A DNA stretch of 64,000 nucleotides, from assembly GCF_004006175.1 (NCBI RefSeq), contig NZ_CP033221.1, forward strand, positions 124,001 to 188,000. The letters are read 5' to 3'. A program made the translations under genes and the position numbers. This document shows positions 54,889-64,000 of this stretch, in pieces. Under the pieces are notes generated by a model that saw nothing but the letters and a program-made list of their open reading frames with translations, had not been told where the DNA came from and did not search any database. Position 1 is the first letter of the stretch, and each line of letters begins with the position of its first letter. The stretch comes from Parasedimentitalea marina (GTDB lineage: Bacteria; Pseudomonadota; Alphaproteobacteria; Rhodobacterales; Rhodobacteraceae).

Positions 54889-56248
54889 AGATCTTTCAGC
54901 AAGTCCCTAATGGCAGCTTTGTAGTTTCCTGTGATTTCATCGGCGTGAATGTGGTGCCGACCTTGCACCTGGTGGCGTCCGGCAGACCAGACATCTGTCA
55001 CCACTGAATCCTTTGCGGCAAAGACAAGCCCATCCAACAGCTGATCATCTGACAAAGCGCATAGCGTCGCATCCTGGCTGTCGATCGCCACCAGATCGGC
55101 CAGCGCGCCGATTTGGATTTCACCGCTGTTACGACCTATGGCCTGCGCGCCGCCTTTTGCCGCTCCGGTATATAGCGCGCGGCCGGTCGAGCCTGCACCA
55201 TCGACCAGAACATTTCGTTCCTGATGCTTTAGACGTTGCGAATACTCCAGGGTACGGAGCTCCTCGGTCAGGGAAATATTGACGTTTGAATCCGATCCAA
55301 TACCAAATGTGCCCTGCGCGGCCAGGTACTCGAATCCGTTGAACGCGCCATCGCCAAGGTTGGCCTCGGTGATTGGGCAAAGCCCGGCAACGGCACCGCT
55401 TTTCGCCATATCTGCCGTTTCGTAAGCTGTCATATGGGTTGCGTGGACCAGACACCAAGTGGCGTCCACCTGAGCGTTGTCCAGCAACCATTCAATAGGG
55501 CGTGCGCCAAGCGTCGATTTGATTTCTTCGACCTCTTTGACCTGCTCGGCAATGTGAATATGGATCGGGCAATCTGAGTGACGGGCCAGGACATCAGCCA
55601 GATCGGCGGGAGAGGTCGCGCGCAGCGAATGCGGGGCGATGCCCACACGGGTGTCGGCATGCGCGCCAGCAATGGCGGTGTTGGATCGGGCGACGATGTC
55701 CGAAAATGTGTCAACAGAATTTGAAAACCGCAGTTGCCCGCCTTCAAGGGCGCGGCCGTCTGCCCCACCATAGGTGTAGAGGACCGGCAAGTGGGTTAAT
55801 CCAATTCCGGTGTCTTTGCGGCCTCGATCACGCGCAGGGAAAGTTCGGCTGGGTCGGCGTAATGCTGCCCTCCTGCCTGGTGATGCACATAATGAAATTC
55901 ACCAACCGAGGCATAGTACCATTTGCATTTCCATAAAGGTCTGCGCGGCAAAGGCCTGGACGTGCTCAGGTGTGAGGCGGTCCAGAAAGCGATACATCAA
56001 AGAGCGCCAGGTCCAAAACTCTCACGTCCTTGGGCTCGGTATTCCGTCATGCCTGCCATTGCCCGTTGAAAGCTGTGGCTATGCAGGTTGGCCAGCGCGG
56101 GCAGCAAGCTGTCCACCTGATAGTCACCGGTCTCAGCTGTTGTATTTGGTGTGATCGACTGGATGTGACCATCTTTGACGGTGACGCGAACATTCCGGCT
56201 CCAACCGTCCTGACAATAGGCACGTTGCGCAAAAAGTTTCATGGGCAT
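54885..56248 (-). pseudogene. hutF: N-formimino-L-glutamate deiminase, broken by frameshifts
   Basis: The N-terminal piece (56248 to ~55997) has MKLFAQRAYCQDGWSRNVRV and the metal site LPALANLHSHSFQRAMAGMT. The C-terminal piece (55790-54885) has LPVLYTYGGADGRALEGGQL, HIHIAEQVKEVEEIK (metal His) and GIGSDSNVNISLTEELRTLE. Between them, the text YRFLDRLTPEHVQAFAAQTF and EFHYVHHQAGG is readable in shifted frames. The enzyme releases ammonia from formiminoglutamate to give formylglutamate for HutG. Reads on the opposite strand to hutI, from a shared 76-bp region. Confidence 0.85.
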
Positions 56249-56324
56249 CTTTTTATGAATGGACATAATAACTATAAGGGCATACAAACTGCATTGCAAG
56301 ACGAACTGAAAGTGGGACTTCAGC

Positions 56325-57529
56325 ATGACCTGTACTCTTTAGAAAACTGCCACATTGCCACATTGGCCAATAACGACACGCCCTATGGTCTGGTTGAAAA
56401 CGCGGCCTGTTTGATCGACGACGGTATAATCACATGGGTTGGCGACAGGCGCGAGTTAGGCAACGATGCGCAGTGGGATCAGGTGCTTGACCTAGGTGGG
56501 CGCATGGTGACCCCGGCGTTGATCGACTGTCATACCCATATTGTTCATGGTGGCGATCGGGCGCAGGAATTCGAAATGCGCTTGAATGGTGCGTCATACG
56601 AAGAGGTCGCACGGGCAGGGGGGGGAATCATCTCCACTGTCACCGCGACCCGCGATGCCGACGACGCGTCACTACTGGCCTCGGCCTTGCCGCGTGTTGA
56701 TGCGATGATCGCCGAGGGTGTTACGCTTATTGAAATCAAATCCGGCTACGGGCTGACGCAAGACTCCGAACTGCGGGTGTTGCGTGTGGCACGTCAGATT
56801 ACGCAGCATCGCCCGGTTGAGGTGCGCACGACCTATCTGGGTGCTCATGCGGTGCCAGCAGAATATGCCGACCGCGCTGACGCCTATATTGACGATGTCT
56901 GTATTCCAACCTTACGACTGGCACATGAGCAAGGATTGGTGGATGCGGTAGACGCCTTTTGCGAAGGCATCGCATTTGACACACATCAGGTGGCACGGGT
57001 GTTTGACGTCGCCAAAGAGCTTGGCTTGCAGATCAAAATTCACGCCGAACAACTGTCAAACCTTGGTGGGACCGCGATGGCGGCAGGCTACGGTGCGCTG
57101 TCTGCCGATCACATCGAATATCTGGACGAAACAGGTGTGCAGGCCATGGCAGCGGCCGACGTTACTGCGGTCATTCTGCCAGGAGCTTTTTACACGCTAC
57201 GTGAAACCCAACAGCCTCCCGTTGCGGTATTGCGCAAACATGGCGTGCCGATGGCCGTGGCTACGGATGCCAACCCCGGGTCTTCACCGATGACTTCTAT
57301 TCTGCTGGCAATGAACATGGCTTGCACGCTGTTCCGCTTGACCCCCGAAGAGGCTTTGCTGGGCACAACGCGCCACGCGGCGGGCGCCTTGGGGCTGTCA
57401 GATCGGGGCATGGTCGCTGCCGGTATGCGGGCTGATCTGGCTGTCTGGAATATCAAACACCCATCCGAGCTTGCATATCGCATCGGGTTCAATCCACTTC
57501 ATCAACGCATTTTCGGAGGCCGACTGTGA
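56325..57529 (+). CDS. hutI: Imidazolonepropionase
   Basis: About 400 residues. The metal site is [20 protein letters not shown]; other landmarks are [40 protein letters not shown] and [11 protein letters not shown]. Translation most likely starts at ATG 56325 as MTCTL, which joins [10 protein letters not shown] only if one T is added to the run near 56337-56339. Without that, an in-frame ATG at 56255 would add about 24 unusual residues. It opens imidazolone propionate to formiminoglutamate. The stop overlaps the hutH start. Confidence 0.92.
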
Positions 57530-59061
57530 TGTCCCTCATACTGACACCCGGTTCCGTCGGGCTAGAGCAACTTTCGGCAGTTTTCTGGGACGAGGCAAGT
57601 GTCACCCTAGATCCCGCCTGCCGTGGCGGTGTCGAAGAGGCCGCCCGTCGAATTGATGCCGCTGCACAAGGCGATGTGCCTGTTTATGGGGTGAACACCG
57701 GATTCGGAAAGCTGGCCAGCCTGAAGATTGAGAGCAAAGATACTGCGACACTGCAGCGCAATCTTATCCTGTCGCATTGTTGCGGTGTGGGCGAGGCCAT
57801 TTCGCCGCGAATGTCCCGGCTGATCATGACGCTCAAACTGTTGTCATTGGGCCGCGGTGCATCGGGTGTGCGTTGGGAACTGATAGAGCTGTTGCAAGAC
57901 ATGCTGGCCCGCGGCGTAACTCCGGTTATTCCGGCGCAGGGTTCGGTTGGGGCCTCGGGTGATCTGGCGCCGCTTGCGCATATGACTGCGGTCATTATCG
58001 GGTCTGGCGAGGCGATCTATAACGGCGAAATCATGCCCGGTGCCGTGGCCTTGGAAAAGGCTGGCCTGACACCAATTCAGCTGGGCCCCAAAGAGGGCTT
58101 GGCCTTTATCAATGGCACCCAATATTCCACAGCCTTTGCGCTGGCCGGTCTGTTCAAGGCTTGGCGTGCGGCAAAGACCGCATTGGTGACATCGTCGCTG
58201 TCGACAGATGCCATCATGGGTTCCACCGCGCCGCTACAACCGGAAATTCACAGCCTGCGCGGCCATGCGGGACAAATGCAGGCGGCGTCAGAAATGCGCG
58301 CTCTGCTTGACGGGTCTGAAATCCGCGAAAGCCACCGCGAAGGGGACAGCCGGGTGCAGGACCCTTATTGCATTCGCTGTCAGCCACAGGTGACCGGCGC
58401 GGCGATGGATGTTTTGCGTCAGGCCGCGATGACCCTGGAGATCGAGGCCAATGCGGCAACGGACAATCCACTTGTTCTGACCGAGGCCGACATGATTGTC
58501 TCGGGCGGGAATTTCCATGCGGAACCGGTTGGATTTGCGGCGGATATGATTGCCTTGGCAGTCTCGGAGATTGGTGCCATCGCACAACGTCGCATAGCAT
58601 TGATGGTAGATCCGACGCTTAGCTTTGATCTGCCGCCCTTCCTGACGCCAAACCCAGGTCTGAATTCAGGATTGATGATCGCAGAGGTCACAACCGCCGC
58701 ATTGATGAGCGAAAATAAGCATCTGGCCAATCCTTGTGTTACCGATTCAACGCCAACCTCGGCCAATCAGGAAGACCATGTTTCGATGGCGGCGCATGGG
58801 GCGTTCCGGTTGCAGAAGATGGCGAAGAACTTGAATTACATCCTTGGGGTGGAGCTGCTCTGTGCCGCACAGGGGGTGGAATTCCGTGCTCCTTTGAAAA
58901 CCAGTTCCGCGCTGCAGTCGGCCATTGATCGGCTGCGCGAGGATGTACCGACACTGGAAGATGACCGGTATCTCGCGCCCGACCTAGAGGCAGCACAGGT
59001 GATAGTGACCTCCGGCGTGCTGGCGCAGTCCGCTGGTGTGAACACAATGGTGACTGTCTAA
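57529..59061 (+). CDS. hutH: Histidine ammonia-lyase
   Basis: 510 residues. The Ala-Ser-Gly triad that forms the MIO cofactor is at residues 142-144 ([16 protein letters not shown]). Further motifs: [15 protein letters not shown] and [20 protein letters not shown]. It converts histidine to urocanate in the cytoplasm. The ATG at 57529 overlaps the hutI stop, with an alternative GTG at 57526. The stop overlaps hutG by one base. Confidence 0.96.
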   Translation: MSLILTPGSVGLEQLSAVFWDEASVTLDPACRGGVEEAARRIDAAAQGDVPVYGVNTGFGKLASLKIESKDTATLQRNLILSHCCGVGEAISPRMSRLIMTLKLLSLGRGASGVRWELIELLQDMLARGVTPVIPAQGSVGASGDLAPLAHMTAVIIGSGEAIYNGEIMPGAVALEKAGLTPIQLGPKEGLAFINGTQYSTAFALAGLFKAWRAAKTALVTSSLSTDAIMGSTAPLQPEIHSLRGHAGQMQAASEMRALLDGSEIRESHREGDSRVQDPYCIRCQPQVTGAAMDVLRQAAMTLEIEANAATDNPLVLTEADMIVSGGNFHAEPVGFAADMIALAVSEIGAIAQRRIALMVDPTLSFDLPPFLTPNPGLNSGLMIAEVTTAALMSENKHLANPCVTDSTPTSANQEDHVSMAAHGAFRLQKMAKNLNYILGVELLCAAQGVEFRAPLKTSSALQSAIDRLREDVPTLEDDRYLAPDLEAAQVIVTSGVLAQSAGVNTMVTV

Positions 59062-59864
59062 TGGATGTCTTCACTGTCCTGCCCGGCGACAGCCCCGTTG
59101 TATTGGCACAGCCCCACGGTGGCACCTTTGTCCCCGATGCTTTGAACAATCGCTTGAACTCGCGGGGCAGGGGGCTGGACGATACCGATTGGCACATCAC
59201 CCGTCTGTACGAGGGCTTGTTGCCGAGTGCGACGGTGGTGAAATCCAACGTGCACCGTTACGTGATTGACGCCAACCGCGATCCTGCAGGACACTCGCTG
59301 TATCCAGGTCAAAACACCACAACCCTGTGCCCGCTGACCGATTTTGACGGTGCGGATATCTGGCAGTTGGGCCAACAGCCGTCACCAGACGAGATTGAAA
59401 GCCGCCGACAGACATTTCATGCGCCTTATCACGCGGCGTTGGAACAGGAACTGGCACGGGTTCACGCCAAGCATGGCATAGCGGTGCTGTTTGACTGCCA
59501 CTCCATCAGGTCCACCATTCCATTCTTGTTCGACGGTGAACTGCCGATTTACAATGTTGGCACAAATCTGGGCCAAACCTGTGATCCGGAAATTGAGCGC
59601 CTGACCCATCAGACATGCCTAACGGCCCAGCCTGACAGCACCGTCCTAAATGGGCGCTTCAAAGGCGGCTGGACAACGCGTCACTACGGTCAGCTGCAAA
59701 ACCACTATCACGCCATTCAAATGGAGACCTCGCAACGCGCCTATATGGATGAGACCGCACCGTGGACTTTTCGCCCCGAAAAAGCAGCACAACCGCGCGC
59801 CGTGCTGCAAGACATTCTAACGAAACTTGATCAATTCGCCCGCTCTCGGGCCGCAGCGACTTAA
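59061..59864 (+). CDS. hutG: N-formylglutamate deformylase
   Basis: 267 residues. The Zn-site region is [14 protein letters not shown], with [39 protein letters not shown] and [15 protein letters not shown] typical of FGase-type amidohydrolases. It hydrolyses N-formylglutamate from HutF to glutamate and formate. It is within the hutI-hutH-hutG-hutU operon, 11 bases before hutU. Confidence 0.93.
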   Translation: MDVFTVLPGDSPVVLAQPHGGTFVPDALNNRLNSRGRGLDDTDWHITRLYEGLLPSATVVKSNVHRYVIDANRDPAGHSLYPGQNTTTLCPLTDFDGADIWQLGQQPSPDEIESRRQTFHAPYHAALEQELARVHAKHGIAVLFDCHSIRSTIPFLFDGELPIYNVGTNLGQTCDPEIERLTHQTCLTAQPDSTVLNGRFKGGWTTRHYGQLQNHYHAIQMETSQRAYMDETAPWTFRPEKAAQPRAVLQDILTKLDQFARSRAAAT

Positions 59865-59875
59865 AGGAGCCACAT

Positions 59876-61546
59876 ATGTCAGATCGCAAAAACACTCGCG
59901 ATGTTTTCCCACCGACGGGATCAGAATTGAACGCCAAAAGCTGGCTGACCGAGGCTCCATTGCGGATGCTGATGAATAATCTACATCCCGACGTCGCCGA
60001 GAACCCGCACGAGCTGGTTGTTTATGGTGGCATCGGTCGCGCCGCCCGGACATGGGCCGATTTCGACTCGATCGTGAACACGCTGAAAGACCTGGAAGAC
60101 GACGAAACGCTGATCGTACAATCGGGTAAACCGATAGCGGTTGTGCAAACCCATGTGGATGCACCACGGGTTCTGATTGCTAACTCTAACCTGGTTCCGC
60201 ATTGGGCCAACTGGGATCACTTCAACGAGCTCGATAAAAAAGGCTTGATGATGTACGGTCAAATGACGGCCGGGAGCTGGATCTATATCGGTTCGCAGGG
60301 TATCGTGCAGGGCACCTATGAGACCTTTGTCGAAGCGGGCCGTCAGCATTATGATGGCGATTTGACCGGCAAATGGATCTTGACTGGTGGTCTGGGTGGC
60401 ATGGGTGGCGCACAGCCTTTGGCCGCAGTCATGGCCGGGGCCTGCTGTCTGGCTGTGGAATGCAATTCAGACTCGATTGATTTCCGTCTGCGCACGAAGT
60501 ACGTCGACGAGCGCGCGTCCACCTTGGACGAAGCATTGGAAATGATTGAGCGCTGGACCAAAGCCGGCGAAGCAAAATCAGTTGGCCTGTTGGGCAACGC
60601 AGCTGATGTCTTTGCGGAACTCCGCAAACGCGGTGTCAGACCTGATATTGTGACCGATCAGACCTCGGCCCATGATCCGCTGCATGGCTATCTGCCACAG
60701 GGCTGGACCATGAGCGAGTGGAAGGAAAAGCAGGAAACTGCGCCAAAAGAAGTTGAAGCCGCCGCACGCGCCTCGATGCGCGTTCAGGTCGAAGCCATGG
60801 TTGGTTTCCACGCTGATGGCATTCCAACCGTCGATTACGGCAACAATATTCGTCAGGTTGCTTTGGACGAAGGCCTGGAAAACGCTTTTGATTTTCCTGG
60901 ATTTGTACCCGCCTATATTCGTCCACTGTTCTGTCAGGGCATCGGCCCCTTTCGCTGGGTGGCTTTGTCCGGAGATCCGGAAGATATTTATAAGACGGAT
61001 CAGAAGGTCAAAGAGCTGCTGCCGGATAATAAGCACCTGCACAATTGGCTGGACATGGCCCGTGATCGCATCGCGTTCCAGGGTCTGCCAGCGCGGATTT
61101 GTTGGGTCGGTCTGGGCGATCGTCACCGCCTTGGACTGGCGTTTAATGAGATGGTCAAAAACGGCGAGCTTAGCGCCCCAGTTGTGATCGGGCGAGACCA
61201 CTTGGACAGCGGCTCGGTTGCTTCTCCGAACCGGGAAACAGAGGCGATGATGGATGGATCCGACGCTGTTTCCGACTGGCCGCTGCTGAACGCGCTGGTC
61301 AATACCGCCTCAGGCGCCACCTGGGTCAGCCTGCATCACGGTGGTGGCGTTGGGATGGGCTTCAGCCAGCACTCGGGTGTTGTAATCTGCGCCGACGGTA
61401 CTGATGCAGCTGCCAAACGGATCGAGCGGGTTCTGTGGAACGATCCGGCCTCTGGTGTTTGGCGTCATGCGGATGCGGGCTATGAGCTGGCAGTGGAATG
61501 CGCCCGTGAAAAGGGTCTGAAACTGCCCCGCATCTTGGGCAACTAA
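59876..61546 (+). CDS. hutU: Urocanate hydratase
   Basis: 556 residues, full length. The NAD-binding segment [39 protein letters not shown] and [20 protein letters not shown] are characteristic. It converts urocanate to imidazolonepropionate using tightly bound NAD+. AAAGGAG precedes the ATG. Last gene of the operon, followed by an inverted repeat. Confidence 0.96.
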   Translation: MSDRKNTRDVFPPTGSELNAKSWLTEAPLRMLMNNLHPDVAENPHELVVYGGIGRAARTWADFDSIVNTLKDLEDDETLIVQSGKPIAVVQTHVDAPRVLIANSNLVPHWANWDHFNELDKKGLMMYGQMTAGSWIYIGSQGIVQGTYETFVEAGRQHYDGDLTGKWILTGGLGGMGGAQPLAAVMAGACCLAVECNSDSIDFRLRTKYVDERASTLDEALEMIERWTKAGEAKSVGLLGNAADVFAELRKRGVRPDIVTDQTSAHDPLHGYLPQGWTMSEWKEKQETAPKEVEAAARASMRVQVEAMVGFHADGIPTVDYGNNIRQVALDEGLENAFDFPGFVPAYIRPLFCQGIGPFRWVALSGDPEDIYKTDQKVKELLPDNKHLHNWLDMARDRIAFQGLPARICWVGLGDRHRLGLAFNEMVKNGELSAPVVIGRDHLDSGSVASPNRETEAMMDGSDAVSDWPLLNALVNTASGATWVSLHHGGGVGMGFSQHSGVVICADGTDAAAKRIERVLWNDPASGVWRHADAGYELAVECAREKGLKLPRILGN

Positions 61547-61558
61547 TCTGTCTGATCT

Positions 61559-61582
61559 ATGGGCCGCGGCACTGCGGCCCAT
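61559..61582. terminator. Inverted repeat between hutU and the aldehyde dehydrogenase gene
   Basis: ATGGGCCGC (61559-61567) and GCGGCCCAT (61574-61582) form a perfect 9-bp stem with a 6-nt loop between two convergent genes. There is no clear T run on either side, so bidirectional termination is likely but not certain. Confidence 0.6.
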
Positions 61583-61590
61583 ACGCTTGG

Positions 61591-63075
61591 CTACAGTTTG
61601 ATCCAAGCGGTCTTTAGATTGATGTACTTTTCAATCGCATGCAGCGATTTGTCCGATCCATTTCCGGACTGGCCAACACCACCTAAAGGCACGGTGCCAT
61701 CCGCGCCACCATAGGTGTTCACATGCATCACGCCCGTACGCACGTCGCGAACCATCCGGTGGGCGCGGCTTAGGTTGGATGTCCAGACAGCACCCGCCAG
61801 GCCGTAAACCGTGGAATTGGCAATGCGCACGGCATCGTCGTCGTCGATGAATGGCGTCACGCCTAGAACTGGCCCAAAGACCTCCTCTTGCGCCAATGTC
61901 GCATTTTTGGTTACGTCGGTTACAATCGTGGGGGCCATGTAATAGCCGCCAGTGTCTTGCAGGATACGGTCGCCACCGGTGACAATCTTGCCACCCTCAC
62001 GCGTTGCAGTTTCCACAAATCCAAGATTTTGCTTTAACTGAGTTTCTGAATTCACCGCGCCAATAGCCGTTGTCAGATCTAAAGGGTCACCAACCTTCAT
62101 GGCCTCAGCAGCCTTGGTGATCGCGGCAACAAATTCGTCATGAATAGAAGATTGAACCAGCAATCGAGATGCCGCGACACAGACCTGCCCAGCATTGCGA
62201 AAGATGGCTCCAGCTGCGACCTTGGCGGCCTCGTCCAGATTGGGCGCATCTGCGAAGATGATGTTGGGAGACTTTCCGCCCAATTCCAAATAGACCCGCT
62301 TCATGTTTGAGCGCGCGGAATATTCCATCAAACGACGCCCGGTGCGCCCCGACCCGGTGAACGCCAAGACATCCACGTCCATCGACAGGCCCATGGCCTC
62401 GCCGACGACAGCACCTTCACCGGTGATGGCGTTCAAAACACCCGGTGGTAATCCCGCCTCAAGTGCCAGATCCGCCATCCGCATCAGCGACAAGGACGCT
62501 GTTTCTGCAGGCTTCAAGACGACCGAATTGCCCATCGCCAGTGCAGGAGCCAGTTTCCATGCGCCGATCATCAATGGGAAGTTCCATGGGATGATGGCGC
62601 CTACCACACCGACAGGTTCCTTGTGGATCATGCCCAGAATATCCGAGGACGTTGGCGCAATCTCTCCGTAAATCTTGTCCAGTGCTTCGGCGTAATAGCG
62701 GATCGTGCCGGCGGCTGATCCTGGTTCCGCCTTGATTGCCATGCCGATCTCGGTACCATTGTCGCGCACACCCAAAACGGCAAGCTCTAGGGCGTTGGCC
62801 TCGATCAAGTCCGCCCATTTCAGCAGGACCTTTTTGCGCGCTGCCGGTGACTGGCCAGCCCAACGCCGATCTTCAAACGCGGTGCGCGCGGATGCAATTG
62901 CCACTTCCATGTCGGCGGCTGTGCCCCGTGCGACCTGAGTCAGAACCTGACCATCGATGGGCGAGGTGATGTCCATTGTGCCGCCGTCGGATCTTAGCAC
63001 ATGTTTGCCCTCGATCAGATGCGAAAAGGCGCTGACGGGATGCGCCCGAAGCGCGTCGATTTTGGTCTGGTTCAT
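61591..63075 (-). CDS. NAD(P)-dependent aldehyde dehydrogenase
   Basis: 494 residues. Catalytic Cys is in FRNAGQVCVAASRLLVQ and the general-base Glu in YLELGGKSPNIIFADA; the Asn of PWNFPLMIGAWKLAPALAMG is also seen. The closest group appears to be gamma-aminobutyraldehyde/betaine-aldehyde type (PuuC/BetB-like). It is five bases downstream of a tctA gene on the same strand, so the transported carboxylate and the aldehyde may belong to one pathway. Substrate unknown. Confidence 0.9.
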   Translation of the reverse strand: MNQTKIDALRAHPVSAFSHLIEGKHVLRSDGGTMDITSPIDGQVLTQVARGTAADMEVAIASARTAFEDRRWAGQSPAARKKVLLKWADLIEANALELAVLGVRDNGTEIGMAIKAEPGSAAGTIRYYAEALDKIYGEIAPTSSDILGMIHKEPVGVVGAIIPWNFPLMIGAWKLAPALAMGNSVVLKPAETASLSLMRMADLALEAGLPPGVLNAITGEGAVVGEAMGLSMDVDVLAFTGSGRTGRRLMEYSARSNMKRVYLELGGKSPNIIFADAPNLDEAAKVAAGAIFRNAGQVCVAASRLLVQSSIHDEFVAAITKAAEAMKVGDPLDLTTAIGAVNSETQLKQNLGFVETATREGGKIVTGGDRILQDTGGYYMAPTIVTDVTKNATLAQEEVFGPVLGVTPFIDDDDAVRIANSTVYGLAGAVWTSNLSRAHRMVRDVRTGVMHVNTYGGADGTVPLGGVGQSGNGSDKSLHAIEKYINLKTAWIKL

Positions 63076-63080
63076 GGGGT

Positions 63081-64000
63081 CTACCGTGTATGACTGTCGT
63101 GGAGATCGTGGTCCTCTTCAGGCTGGTAGGCCCGATATTCTTTGACCAGCGTGCGAATGTGCAGCGCTAATACGATGAGGATGATAGCGAAGAGGATGAA
63201 GGTAATTGGGCGGTCGATCATATCGAATGGTGTCTTAAGACGCGGCAAAGCAGAGCGCAGCTTGACCTCCATGATGCCCCCCAAGACCATTCCAAGAATG
63301 ATCGGCACAATCGGCAGATTCAGACGTTTCAAAATCAGCCCAAACACCCCAAAACCTGCAGAAATCATGCAATCCGTCAATGAGTTGCGCAGCGAGTAGA
63401 CGCCAACAAAGGACAGGATCAGGATCATCACACCCAGGAATCGTGTCGGAACCCGAATGATTTTCGTCAGCAGGTTGGTAGAAAACAGCAGGAAAACCAT
63501 CACGATCACATTCAGCAGGATCAGTGCGAAATACAGGCCGTATACCAGGTCAATGTTGTTCTGGAACAGCTGCGGTCCGGGGATGACGTTGTGGACGTAG
63601 AACACCGACAGCATCATCGCGGTCAATGCCTCGCCCGGAATACCCAGGGCCAAAAGCGGTATCATGGCAGCTGCGGGAACCGCATTGTTCGCGGCCTCGG
63701 ATGCAATCAGACCCTCGGGCGATCCTTTGCCGAATTTCTCTGGGTTCTTGGACGTCTTCTGGGCGTAGGTGTAGCTCATAAACTGGGCGGTGAATTCTCC
63801 TGTGCCGGGGATCATGCCAAGGATAACACCAAAGTAAGCCGCGACACTGGCCACGCGTTTGTGTTTCATCAACTCTTTGATGCCTGCGGTCATTTTTCCA
63901 GTAACAGGTTTGGCATCAGGGCTGCTGTCCGGAGCGGTGAGCAGCACGAATGCCTGGCTAAGCGCAAACAGGCCAAGGACAACGACAATCAGGTTGATGC
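63081..64000 (-). CDS. tctA: TctA large membrane subunit of a second tripartite tricarboxylate transporter, 5' partial
   Basis: The frame is open to the window edge, so the N-terminal part lies beyond 64000. The visible ~305 residues include YFGVILGMIPGTGEFTAQFM, the family repeat IASEAANNAVPAAAMIPLLA and GIPGEALTAMML, and six or more membrane helices. The C-terminal tail is unusually acidic and His-rich (EEDHDLHDSHTR). This is a different paralogue from the one at 27.5 kb. Confidence 0.9.
   Translation of the reverse strand, partial: INLIVVVLGLFALSQAFVLLTAPDSSPDAKPVTGKMTAGIKELMKHKRVASVAAYFGVILGMIPGTGEFTAQFMSYTYAQKTSKNPEKFGKGSPEGLIASEAANNAVPAAAMIPLLALGIPGEALTAMMLSVFYVHNVIPGPQLFQNNIDLVYGLYFALILLNVIVMVFLLFSTNLLTKIIRVPTRFLGVMILILSFVGVYSLRNSLTDCMISAGFGVFGLILKRLNLPIVPIILGMVLGGIMEVKLRSALPRLKTPFDMIDRPITFILFAIILIVLALHIRTLVKEYRAYQPEEDHDLHDSHTR

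Noticed and set aside
1..64000. tRNA, rRNA or CRISPR arrays
   Set aside because: No cloverleaf-like sequence with a T-loop GTTCRA motif in proper context and no regularly spaced repeats were seen by reading; none is claimed.

Overview
The window looks like part of an extrachromosomal replicon of a marine alphaproteobacterium, most likely of the Roseobacter group (Rhodobacterales). The reasons are a complete repABC replication/partition module at 21.5-25.0 kb with a specific palindrome present twice, a cbb3 oxidase operon of alphaproteobacterial order, several TRAP/TTT/polyamine uptake systems and a histidine-utilisation cluster of the formylglutamate type. Taxonomy is inferred from gene content only.

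Layout. 0-5 kb: the end of an ArgE-like deacetylase gene, then a polyamine-type ABC importer (binding protein, two permeases, ATPase) on the minus strand. 5.3-17.3 kb: a respiratory/nitrogen-oxide island. It holds pseudoazurin, two group III truncated globins with a membrane protein between them, DUF2189 and DUF1971 proteins, ccoNOQP, a decayed ccoI next to an intact ccoS, a formate/nitrite-type channel, a Sco protein, and a two-subunit CuA-containing heme-copper enzyme whose catalytic tyrosine position is asparagine (a probable NO reductase). An NsrR-like Rrf2 regulator is divergent from that enzyme. 17.4-21.3 kb: a TPP enzyme and an acyl-CoA dehydrogenase (frame broken several times) facing a LysR regulator. 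21.5-25.0 kb: repC, repB, repA.

25.8-31.6 kb: a tripartite tricarboxylate transporter (tctCBA), a Gfo/Idh/MocA oxidoreductase and two sugar ABC permeases. The second permease is cut by a decayed IS3-family element (31.6-32.95 kb) that carries two 40-bp hairpin insertions. A ketopantoate-reductase remnant lies on the far side of the IS. 33.4-44.5 kb: a catabolic cluster (DUF6282 protein, HpaI-type aldolase, cupin, 3-hydroxyisobutyrate-dehydrogenase-like enzyme, flavin reductase, two-subunit fumarase/tartrate dehydratase, IclR regulator, TAXI-TRAP transporter, class V aminotransferase) whose substrate I cannot name. 45.4-53.1 kb: an accessory island with two paralogous unknown proteins, a small secreted toxin-like protein, a 58-aa ORF, and a convergent minus-strand group of subtilase, PAP2/vanadium-haloperoxidase-like protein with an (Asn-Ser-Phe)7 tract, and a large winged-helix/TPR regulator. 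53.6-61.5 kb: hutC, hutD, hutF, hutI, hutH, hutG, hutU. 61.6-64 kb: an aldehyde dehydrogenase and a second, partial tctA.

Quality note: about twenty genes or gene segments show single-base frame breaks that heal downstream, many at short homopolymers. Either the sequence has uncorrected indels or the replicon is decaying. Broken genes are annotated over the span their homology covers, and the breaks are named.
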